A program made the position numbers and the translations under genes. Below are positions 9,191 to 16,771 of a stretch of DNA of 64,000 bases, one piece after another. Each line of letters starts with the position of its first letter. Positions within the stretch are counted from its first letter, which is position 1. The DNA comes from G963662675 sp963662675 (lineage in GTDB: Bacteria; Bacteroidota; Bacteroidia; Bacteroidales; Prolixibacteraceae). Where the stretch lies: positions 930,001 to 994,000 of the forward strand of contig CAXXHP010000004.1 of the NCBI GenBank assembly GCA_963662675.2, given 5' to 3'. The notes under the pieces are model-generated. The model was not told where the DNA came from. It did no database searches and was given only the letters and a program-made list of their open reading frames with translations.

Positions 9191-9230
9191 TTTTATTTAA
9201 ATAAAAGAGGAGCGAATTCACTTAAATAAA
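9191..9230 (-). repeat. Copy A of esterase 3' end/intergenic duplication
   Basis: This 40-bp stretch covers the esterase stop and the junction to the next gene. It matches 12074-12113 with only three mismatches. It marks the right-hand half of the tandem [esterase + DUF1593] duplication at nucleotide level. Confidence 0.8.
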
Positions 9231-10386
9231 CTCTCCAATTCTTCCAGATGTGTCCTCCATCAGTTTCCACATAAGTGACTTTCATGTTCATATCATTGAG
9301 TTTTCCCCTGAACTCCTGGTTTGCCTTATAAAGGAAATCATCTTTACCAATACCCATCCAGTATAATTTGACACCATTTTCTTTTTGCTTTTTCAGCGCA
9401 GCATCAAAATTTGAATAAATTTTTCCTGTTACATCATCCCGTTCTACAAGAGCTGCCGAGAACAGCCCAACATAATCAAAAGTATTTTCATGATAGCTCG
9501 AGATATGTGCTGAATGAAATCCGCCCATTGAAAGACCTGCAATGGCACGATGAGCTTTGTCAGGAATGACACGGTAATTGCTTTCAACAAAATTCATGAT
9601 TTCCTTGAAATTTAGCTCAAAAGTTCCATCCATAGTTCCGGTTGTCTCGTGCTCTGGCTTGTAAAAACCACGGCTACTTTCTCCAGGAGCTGCTTCCATG
9701 GCCGCATGACCGTTCGATATAACAATAAGCATAGGTTTTGCTTTTCCCTGTGCAATTAAATTATCCATGATTTGTGTAGCACGACCAAAAGATACCCATT
9801 CATCTTCATCACCGCCCATTCCGTGCAACAGATAAAGTACAGGATACTTTTCCTGGCTATTTTCATAGCCCGGGGGGGTGTAAATATTGATGCGACGCGT
9901 CATTCCCAACGCTTGAGACTCATACCAGCGATGGCTCAATGTGCCATGAGGAACTTTATTTACTTTATACAGATCTGCCTGTCCATCACCAACTATAAAT
10001 ACATTGGTGACAGTAGCAAAGTCGCGAAATATATAAGGATTATTTGGGTCGGTTGTGGCAATGCCATCTACCATGAACAGGTAACTGTACAATTCTGATG
10101 GAAGTGGTTTGGTTGTTAAATTCCACACTCCTTTATCATCTTTAGTCATTGGAATTAATCCGGTACCCGTCATACCTCCAATAGGATTTGCTTCAGCTTT
10201 ATCAGCAAAATCACCGGCAACTTCCACTTTTTTCGCATCAGGTGCAATAAAACGAAAGGTCACCGAATTGTCATCATTTACAATGGCAGATTCAATTTCC
10301 TGCCCTCCAAAAAGGTTTTGTTGTGCAGTACCTCTCAACACGGATAATGTTAAGACAATTACTGTAAGTATTAAGATTCTTTTCAT
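9193..10386 (-). CDS. Secreted CE1-type esterase with N-terminal E-set domain
   Basis: This 397-aa protein has a signal peptide ending near residue 21. An E-set/CBM48-like immunoglobulin domain spans about 30-135 (VTFRFIAPDAKKVEVAGDF, then YLFMVDG and DPNNPY). A CE1-like alpha/beta hydrolase domain spans about 145-397 with LLHGMGGDEDEW near 187-198, Ser286 in GLSMGG, acid Asp349/350 in GIGKDD and His379 in DGGH. This architecture is typical of Bacteroidota feruloyl/acetyl xylan esterases in xylan loci. It is closely similar to the 12076-13251 product from the first residues (AQQNLFGGQ) to the last (FAPLLFK against FTPLLFK). It ends 17 bp before the DUF1593 gene at 7589-9175. Confidence 0.88.
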   Translation of the reverse strand: MKRILILTVIVLTLSVLRGTAQQNLFGGQEIESAIVNDDNSVTFRFIAPDAKKVEVAGDFADKAEANPIGGMTGTGLIPMTKDDKGVWNLTTKPLPSELYSYLFMVDGIATTDPNNPYIFRDFATVTNVFIVGDGQADLYKVNKVPHGTLSHRWYESQALGMTRRINIYTPPGYENSQEKYPVLYLLHGMGGDEDEWVSFGRATQIMDNLIAQGKAKPMLIVISNGHAAMEAAPGESSRGFYKPEHETTGTMDGTFELNFKEIMNFVESNYRVIPDKAHRAIAGLSMGGFHSAHISSYHENTFDYVGLFSAALVERDDVTGKIYSNFDAALKKQKENGVKLYWMGIGKDDFLYKANQEFRGKLNDMNMKVTYVETDGGHIWKNWRVYLSEFAPLLFK

Positions 10387-10408
10387 TTGATGTATGCTTT
10401 TTATTCAG

Positions 10409-12058
10409 CTATAAAACTGTGATTATTGTTCTCCTGTATTTTGTAAGGGCTGGAGTGCCATGATCAATAGCTTGAAGAACTAAATGGATGGTGTCACCCG
10501 TTTTGGCGTCTTCAGGAACTTTAAATTTAGTCTGAGCAGTAGACGGACTATCTACAGCAAGGTTCGCGCCCTCATAAGTCCCCACAGGGAAATACCACCA
10601 TTTAATATCAAGTTGATCACCATCAGGGTCAGTTGCTATGGCATTGATTTCAATTTCTTCACCAAGCTTTGCGTTAATACTTAAAGGCCCTGTTAGCTCC
10701 GGATAGTGGTTTGCGTCTTCATAATTTGGGGTTACAGACCATTTCATGCGTGCTGCTTCTGCAAGATTTCTTTCCGGATACATATTAGGAAAAGAATGGT
10801 CTTCTTCTCCGCTATTAGCTCCTCCGAAACCAAACATGGACAATAGATCGACAGTTGTACCATTATTGGCAGCCTCGACTGTCCTATTATGCAAATCGAG
10901 AATATTCATTGACATATAACTAGGATGTCCTGATCTTGAAGCACCAGATTTGGGGTCCCACCTGCCGGCCCAGCCGCCCCAAGTAGGGTCTTGCCATGCA
11001 CGAAGACCGTTACCAATTAGGTTGTAAAAACACCCACTATCACCATCGCCATAGAGAGTTCCAACAGGCTGTGGATTTGTCCACATGATATATCCCATAT
11101 CTGCAAGTTCCTGAACAGATTCGCCTTTATAGGGGCCTATCACATCCATAACATCACCTGTCTCCATTTGTTTTCCGTCACCCCAGCACCTAACCAGCTC
11201 ACCGATTGGCCCTACACGCATATTTTCAGCTGTCCACTCCGGTGAAGTGAGATAATTGTAAGAGCTATTGTCATAACTGCCCATACCGCCGCGCACACTC
11301 TGCACGTAAGCATCCGGCCAATTAACAGCTAAATAAGTGTTGTATGCATTGTCCTGGTCACCTGAAAGGCAAAGGACAATCTTGTCACATACTTTTTTGT
11401 AAATATCATCCCATTGAGGAGTGCTTTTGTAGTCATCTTCAATAGATCTTAGTGCTGCTGCAATTGATGATGATCCTCCCCAAGCCTGTAAAAAGAGTGG
11501 GCCAGGCTTTTCATCAAGGATATTTGTCTTAATAAGATTGGAACCATCTGTATCTTCAGAATAGTCTCCCTCAAAGTCACAGTTGCCATAAACGGTTACT
11601 GATTTAAGATACTCAGGAGAAGGATAATCAGGATCGTGTACCTTGAGGTTGCCATAAGACTCCTCATAGGCATCCAAAATATCATTGATGAAGCGTTCGT
11701 CCTCCGCCCATCTCCATGAGGTTTGCGGTCCCAACCCAAGTTGGGCATATTCGCTACCTTCAATAAATTGAGTGGTTCCTTTTCCATCGCCTTTCCAGTG
11801 GAAGCGGCTACTCGTGTAAACCAGACCATCAATCTGGAAATCTGTGGCATGAAGTAAAAAACGAATCATTGAATTGTTGTCATCCAACTCTGGGTCGCAT
11901 GTAACAATAGTGCGGGGTTTTGCTTCTTCAACAGTCGCAACTGATGTTTGGCTATTGCAGTTTGTTAAAGATAAAACAACAACGAAACCAATGGCTAAAT
12001 TCTTAATTCCCATTGATAATGACCTTAATTGTAAATATTTAAACATTCCTTTTTTCAT
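10409..12058 (-). CDS. DUF1593/Sde182-type nucleoside-hydrolase-like lipoprotein
   Basis: This is a 549-aa lipoprotein counted from the ATG at 12058. A TTG five codons upstream (12073) keeps the frame open, but the ATG aligns with the paralogue's MKKRM start. The lipobox is SLTNC (Cys34). The nucleoside-hydrolase-like domain begins VTCDPELDD (Asp55, Asp59, Asp60). Conserved FEGDYSEDTDGS, WGDGKQM, GDSGCFYNLIGNGL and GGWAGR segments follow, then an Ig-like domain with DPDGD. Relative to its paralogue it carries an insertion of about 20-30 residues after GGWAGR (NRTVEAANNG region). It lies between two E-set esterases with gaps of 17 bp upstream and 22 bp downstream, so all are co-transcribed. 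Confidence 0.85.
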   Translation of the reverse strand: MKKGMFKYLQLRSLSMGIKNLAIGFVVVLSLTNCNSQTSVATVEEAKPRTIVTCDPELDDNNSMIRFLLHATDFQIDGLVYTSSRFHWKGDGKGTTQFIEGSEYAQLGLGPQTSWRWAEDERFINDILDAYEESYGNLKVHDPDYPSPEYLKSVTVYGNCDFEGDYSEDTDGSNLIKTNILDEKPGPLFLQAWGGSSSIAAALRSIEDDYKSTPQWDDIYKKVCDKIVLCLSGDQDNAYNTYLAVNWPDAYVQSVRGGMGSYDNSSYNYLTSPEWTAENMRVGPIGELVRCWGDGKQMETGDVMDVIGPYKGESVQELADMGYIMWTNPQPVGTLYGDGDSGCFYNLIGNGLRAWQDPTWGGWAGRWDPKSGASRSGHPSYMSMNILDLHNRTVEAANNGTTVDLLSMFGFGGANSGEEDHSFPNMYPERNLAEAARMKWSVTPNYEDANHYPELTGPLSINAKLGEEIEINAIATDPDGDQLDIKWWYFPVGTYEGANLAVDSPSTAQTKFKVPEDAKTGDTIHLVLQAIDHGTPALTKYRRTIITVL

Positions 12059-12073
12059 ATAATCGTTCAACAA

Positions 12074-12113
12074 TTTTATTTAAACAAAAGAGGAGTAAAT
12101 TCACTTAAATAAA
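12074..12113 (-). repeat. Copy B of esterase 3' end/intergenic duplication
   Basis: This 40-bp stretch matches 9191-9230 with three mismatches, at the same place relative to the esterase stop codon and the following DUF1593 start. Confidence 0.8.
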
Positions 12114-13251
12114 GCCTCCAGCATTTCCAAACATGCCCCCAGTCTGTCTCCATATAGGTATAATCCAGTCCCATGCTGTCCAATTTTTCCCTGAACTTTT
12201 TATTATTCTCAAGTACAAGGTAGTCTTCCCTTCCAATGCCTATCCAGTAAAGTTCCAGACCATTGTCAAATTGCTTTTTAAGGCTGGCATCAAATTCTTC
12301 GTCACCACTTGCTGCCGAAGAAAATATCCCTACATAATCAAATGTATTCTCATAAGTCCTCGAAATATTTGCAGAATGTCCTCCACCCATTGAAAGTCCG
12401 GCAATAGCACGATGTGCTTTATCCGGTACAATGCGGTAATTGCTTTCCACAAAACTGATTACATCTTTGAAGTTATCTACGAAAGCATTTGGAACATCTG
12501 CCCTGTCTTTCTCCCTGCTTGGCTTATAAAAACCCATACTACTTTCGCCTGGAGCTGCCTCCATTGCAGTGTGTCCGTTTGTCATCACTACAATCATTGG
12601 CTCAGCTTTACCCTGTGCAATTAGGTTATCCAAAATTTGTGTTGCCCTTCCAAAATTCACCCATTCATCTTCATCTCCTCCAAATCCATGCAACAAGTAC
12701 AGTACAGGATATTTCTTGCCTGAAGTTTCGTAACCCGCAGGAGTGTAAATATTAATACGACGATCCATGCCCAATCCAGGTGAGTCATACCAACAATGTG
12801 TAAGCGAACCATGAGGGACATCATTTACTTTATACAGGTCTGCTTGTCCGTTACCAACAATAAATATATTGCTAACTATAGCAAAGTCACGGTACACATA
12901 AGGGTTGTTTGGATCAGTTGTAGCTACTCCATCCACCTCAAACAAATACATGTATAATTCTGAGTCCAGGGGCTTTGTTGTTAGGGTCCAGACTCCATCT
13001 GCACCTTTAGTCATTGGAATTAAGCCTGTACCGACAACTCCACCTACCGGATTATCCTCGGCAACATCTGCAAAATCACCTGCAACAGAAACACTTTTAG
13101 CATCGGGTGCAAGGAAACGGAAAGTCACCGAATTATCGTCATTTACAACGGCAGACTCAATGTCCTGCCCTCCAAAAAGGTTTTGTTGTGCTTTGGTCGT
13201 ATTAGCGAACATAGCTAAAAGCAAGCACATTAAAATTGTTAGTTTTTTCAT
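12076..13251 (-). CDS. Secreted CE1-type esterase with N-terminal E-set domain (duplicate)
   Basis: This 391-aa protein is collinear with the 9193-10386 product. It has a signal peptide ending at AQ (21-22), E-set domain (about 30-135, VTFRFLAPDAKSVSVAGDF), LLHGFGGDEDEW (187-198), Ser287 in GLSMGGG, Asp343 in GIGRED and His373 in DWGH, where the sister has DGGH. It is 17 bp upstream of its DUF1593 partner, reproducing the gene order and spacing of the other pair. The 465-bp gap upstream suggests that a separate promoter or a processing site lies there. Ferulate or acetate removal from xylan is the most likely role, inferred from family and context. Confidence 0.87.
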   Translation of the reverse strand: MKKLTILMCLLLAMFANTTKAQQNLFGGQDIESAVVNDDNSVTFRFLAPDAKSVSVAGDFADVAEDNPVGGVVGTGLIPMTKGADGVWTLTTKPLDSELYMYLFEVDGVATTDPNNPYVYRDFAIVSNIFIVGNGQADLYKVNDVPHGSLTHCWYDSPGLGMDRRINIYTPAGYETSGKKYPVLYLLHGFGGDEDEWVNFGRATQILDNLIAQGKAEPMIVVMTNGHTAMEAAPGESSMGFYKPSREKDRADVPNAFVDNFKDVISFVESNYRIVPDKAHRAIAGLSMGGGHSANISRTYENTFDYVGIFSSAASGDEEFDASLKKQFDNGLELYWIGIGREDYLVLENNKKFREKLDSMGLDYTYMETDWGHVWKCWRLYLSEFTPLLFK

Positions 13252-13716
13252 TTTGATTATTATTGGTTATTGATTTTAATTTTCCAGGAATCTTCATTAA
13301 AAAGCCGATTACTTTGAAACAACCTAATGCACAATTCCATCTTTTTCAAATCACAAACTACTTTTATTCAAACACTCACAAATACATTTAACTTAATTAT
13401 TTTCGATGCATTTAATTACTATTCATCATCTAATCCGTTTTTTGTCCTTCCGGACGAGACCTGATTTTTGTCTTGACACAAAAACCAGAGAAAAAAGTCA
13501 AGGCTTATTTTTACCTGCACCATTCATCTTCGCAAAACTTCTCCTTTTCTCTAAAGTTTCGCTTTGATTCATGGCTGGATAAAAAGTAGGCCAGTCCAAC
13601 AAGAAACATTTGGCTCTTAGTCTCTTCATTAAATTGACTTTCCCGATTATCTACAGATGCATTCATTATTTAGTTAACCTTTTATTTTTCTTTTTTGACA
13701 TATTAGGAACCCGTAC
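13252..13716. other. 465-bp non-coding gap inside the polysaccharide locus
   Basis: This is the longest gap inside the minus-strand locus. I see no convincing promoter consensus. It holds one open frame of 51 codons (13511-13666, listed separately) and a short palindrome GTCCTTCCGGAC. A second promoter or a remnant of a lost gene are both possible. Confidence 0.5.
13511..13666 (-). CDS. Possible small ORF, 51 aa, doubtful
   Basis: An ATG-started frame of 51 codons encodes a charged peptide beginning MNASVDNRES and ending CEDEWCR, with a short hydrophobic middle (MFLVGLAYFLSS). I recognise no family. It has no clear ribosome site and may be a chance frame or the remnant of a deleted gene. Confidence 0.2.
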   Translation of the reverse strand: MNASVDNRESQFNEETKSQMFLVGLAYFLSSHESKRNFREKEKFCEDEWCR

Positions 13717-15351
13717 TTAAATCACGGTAATGATAATCCTATGATATCTTGTTAATGCAGGTGAGCCACTATCAACTGCTTCAAGAACCATATGGAAATT
13801 ATCTCCAGATTTTGCATCTTCTGGAACAAGAAGAGTTGTTATTGGAGAATTTGGATTATCAGTGCTTACTTTTCCATCATATGGATCTACTATAAATTGA
13901 TGCCAGGATACAGAAACATTATCTCCATCTGGATCAGACACATTTGCTTCAAGTGTTATTGTTTCGCCTGGTTTTGCAGAAATATTTGATAGACCTTCAA
14001 TTACCGGGTCATGATTGGCATCTTCATAAATTGGAGTTACAGACCAGTGAAAACGAGCTGCTAATCCGTTTTGTGCGGCAGGAATAAAATCCGGGAAGTC
14101 AGAACTTCGTCTCTGTTTCATAAATTCAGCCATAGCAACTGAATCCGCCATTAAAGCTGTATAATCAACTGGCTCAACATCAAATCTTTTACGACCACTC
14201 CAGCCACCCCATGCCTGATCCTCCCATGCATTCAGCCCATTGGCAATGAAGTTCAGGAATGTTCCTGTATCACCTTCTGCCAACCAAGATCCTTTTGTGT
14301 GAACAGGTGTCCATACTACATAGCCCATTGCTTTTAGTTCTTCATCGGTATAACCAGAGAATCCAAAATAGTCGAAGAGATCACCCTCTACCATTTGTTT
14401 GCCATCACCCCAAACACGGAACATTTCGCCCAATGAGCCTTTGCTTGATATATTTTCTTCTACCCATTCAGGCTCGTAATAAAATGCATATTCTGGCTTA
14501 ACACTTGCCTGTATATTGTATGCAAGGCCAATATTACCACCACTCGTTTGCAGTGTTTCAATCTCAGGCCAATTCGGTTTTACGTAATTTGCATACGTAT
14601 CATCCTGATCACCAGATAAGCTTAACACAACCTTCTCTGATACTTTCTTATAGACACTATTCCATTCAGGAGTACCCTCATAGGTGTCCTGAATAGACTT
14701 TAACGCGCGGGCAATAGTGCTTCCCCCACCCCATGCAGTTATAAAAAGAGGTCCCGGTTCATCATCAAGCATTAAAGATTTAATCAAATCTGAACCTTCG
14801 GTATCTTTTGAAATATCCCCGTCAAACTCTATATTTCCCCAGTGAATAATCGATTTCAAGTATTCAGGTGTTGGGTAATCCGGATCGTGAACTTTCAGGT
14901 TTGGATATACTTTCTCATACGCTTCAACAGCATCATGAATAAAACGCTCATCATCAGCCCAGCGCCATGATTCCATTGGTCCGTAATTCAGTCCATTTCG
15001 TGAATATTCACGACCTTCAACAAACCATTTTGTCCCTTTACCATCACCTTTCCAATGATATTGGCTACTTGCATAAACCAGACCTTCAACATCAAAGTCA
15101 GTACTATATAGAAGGAAACGAATCAATGAGTTCAGATCATCCAGCTCCGGGTCGCAAGTAACCACAACACGAGGTTTTGTTTCTTGTGCTATTGATGTAT
15201 CAGATTCACCCGTACACCTGACAAGAAAGAATAGTGCAGCAAATCCAATAAATGCCCCACATAATCCGGTTGTTATAGCCCGCTGGAACAATTTTTTTAA
15301 TAGTTTAATTTTAAATCTCATATTAGTTTTAATTGGTTCATAGTTTAACAT
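13717..15351 (-). CDS. DUF1593/Sde182-type nucleoside-hydrolase-like lipoprotein
   Basis: This 544-aa protein has a basic N-terminus, a hydrophobic segment (about 26-45) and a probable lipobox FLVRC (Cys46) followed by acidic residues (GESD), which in Bacteroidota can direct surface display. An alternative ATG at codon 11 (MRFKIK) is equally possible. The domain opens with VTCDPELDD (Asp67, Asp71, Asp72) and keeps WRWADDERF, WGDGKQM, EGDTGTFLNFIANGL and GGWSGR. The C-terminus is an Ig-like module with DPDGD. It is separated from the upstream esterase by 215 bp containing a hairpin, so it may be transcribed less strongly. Its family role is unproven. Confidence 0.85.
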   Translation of the reverse strand: MLNYEPIKTNMRFKIKLLKKLFQRAITTGLCGAFIGFAALFFLVRCTGESDTSIAQETKPRVVVTCDPELDDLNSLIRFLLYSTDFDVEGLVYASSQYHWKGDGKGTKWFVEGREYSRNGLNYGPMESWRWADDERFIHDAVEAYEKVYPNLKVHDPDYPTPEYLKSIIHWGNIEFDGDISKDTEGSDLIKSLMLDDEPGPLFITAWGGGSTIARALKSIQDTYEGTPEWNSVYKKVSEKVVLSLSGDQDDTYANYVKPNWPEIETLQTSGGNIGLAYNIQASVKPEYAFYYEPEWVEENISSKGSLGEMFRVWGDGKQMVEGDLFDYFGFSGYTDEELKAMGYVVWTPVHTKGSWLAEGDTGTFLNFIANGLNAWEDQAWGGWSGRKRFDVEPVDYTALMADSVAMAEFMKQRRSSDFPDFIPAAQNGLAARFHWSVTPIYEDANHDPVIEGLSNISAKPGETITLEANVSDPDGDNVSVSWHQFIVDPYDGKVSTDNPNSPITTLLVPEDAKSGDNFHMVLEAVDSGSPALTRYHRIIITVI

Positions 15352-15496
15352 ACAACTTATGGGTTAGACACAATTATGGCAGATGATGCTTATTCCGGAT
15401 CTGATAAACATCACTAAAAAAATAGACTCTACACGCCTGACTTACTGGTAGATAAATTCACCAAAACCTATGTTCATTGAATTTAGATTTGAGAAT

Positions 15497-15524
15497 GTGC
15501 CCTTTGATTTTCACAAAAGGACAC
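15497..15524 (-). terminator. Hairpin between esterase and DUF1593 genes
   Basis: An imperfect 9-bp stem (GTGCCCTTT with AAAGGACAC, one G-T pair) lies 43 bp downstream of the esterase at 15567. It has no strong T-run on the minus strand, so it is more likely an attenuator or RNA-stability element than a full terminator. Confidence 0.35.
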
Positions 15525-15566
15525 AAATGAATACCTAACTAAACTAAAATCTACTTTTTCATTCTT

Positions 15567-16751
15567 TTATTTAAATAATTTTGGAGCAAAATCCTTTAAA
15601 TCCTTTCTCCACACCGTCCAATTATGCCCTCCGGGCATTTCACTGAATTCGTATTTGATTTCGTGTTTATCAAACACTTTCAACATTTCCAATCCATTGT
15701 TATATGCAATATCTGCCAGACCTCCTTGTGTAAATCGAAGGTATTTCACGGTCTTATTTAAAGTTGATGAAATCTCAGCTAAACGTTTATCACCATTCTC
15801 ATACATTTCCTTATCAGAAATAAACCAACCTGAACTCATCACGTTGATATAGGCAAACATTTCAGGATTTGCCATAAACGTATTTGTTACATGAAGACCA
15901 CCCATTGACAAACCAGCCAATGCACGATGGTTAGCATCAGCTATAACCCTGTAATTTTTTTCAATGAAGGGAATGATATCATTTGCAAAACTTTCTTCAT
16001 ATGTACCGGAATACATAGATGTCATATCCAGTTCAGTAGTCGTTTGGGTATCTGCAAAGACAGGCCTGTCATTTGGTGCCGCCTGTTGACCAACAGAACC
16101 ATTAGGCATTACTACAATCATTGGTTCAGCTTTTCCTTGAGCAATTAAATTGTCTAAAATATAATTTGAACGCCCACGACTTGTCCAGGCTTCCTCATCA
16201 CCACCGCCACCATGTAGTAAATAAAGAACAGGGTATGATTCTTTTGAGTTTTCATAACCCGGAGGAGTATAAACAATCATTCTGCGAGACATGCCAAATG
16301 TTGGCGAATCGTACCAAACAGCAGTAACATTTCCATGAGGGCCATCATTCGCATCGAATAAATCTGTCAATTCTCCAGGAATCATTAAGCGACTCTCAAT
16401 ATGTGAACCATCACGAACCACAACATTATTACTCGGATCAAGAGTAGTTACCCCATCTACTTTATATGTATAAACGTACATATCAGGATCCAGTGGTCCC
16501 ACTTTTATCTCGAAAATACCTTCTTGGCTTTTTTTCATTTCCACTCCGGAAAAATCAGCATTCATTGTTCCTACCAATTTAACAGATTCGGCATCCGGGG
16601 CATTTAAACGAAAAATTACAGAATTGTCATTTAATACTTCAGGAGAGATAATCGGTGCAGGCTGCTGCTGAGCAACTGCCACATATTGTACTGTTATCAG
16701 AAATAAAAGTAATGCAACTAATTTCGTATTTAATAAGTTATTTAAATTCAT
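15567..16751 (-). CDS. Secreted CE1-type esterase with N-terminal E-set domain
   Basis: This 394-aa protein has a signal peptide ending near AVAQ (28), an E-set domain (about 38-130: VIFRLNAPDAESVKLVGTM, YTYKVDG, LDPSNN) and a CE1-like hydrolase domain. The hydrolase domain has LLHGGGGDEEAW (178-189), Ser282 in GLSMGG, Asp347 in GLADIAY and His376 in PGGHNW. It is more distant from the two duplicated E-set esterases than they are from each other. It also carries a longer lid region (VFADTQTTTELDM), which suggests a different acyl or glycan specificity. It sits 20 bp downstream of the GH3 gene. Confidence 0.88.
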   Translation of the reverse strand: MNLNNLLNTKLVALLLFLITVQYVAVAQQQPAPIISPEVLNDNSVIFRLNAPDAESVKLVGTMNADFSGVEMKKSQEGIFEIKVGPLDPDMYVYTYKVDGVTTLDPSNNVVVRDGSHIESRLMIPGELTDLFDANDGPHGNVTAVWYDSPTFGMSRRMIVYTPPGYENSKESYPVLYLLHGGGGDEEAWTSRGRSNYILDNLIAQGKAEPMIVVMPNGSVGQQAAPNDRPVFADTQTTTELDMTSMYSGTYEESFANDIIPFIEKNYRVIADANHRALAGLSMGGLHVTNTFMANPEMFAYINVMSSGWFISDKEMYENGDKRLAEISSTLNKTVKYLRFTQGGLADIAYNNGLEMLKVFDKHEIKYEFSEMPGGHNWTVWRKDLKDFAPKLFK

Positions 16752-16771
16752 TATTTTAGTTTTTATGTTAT

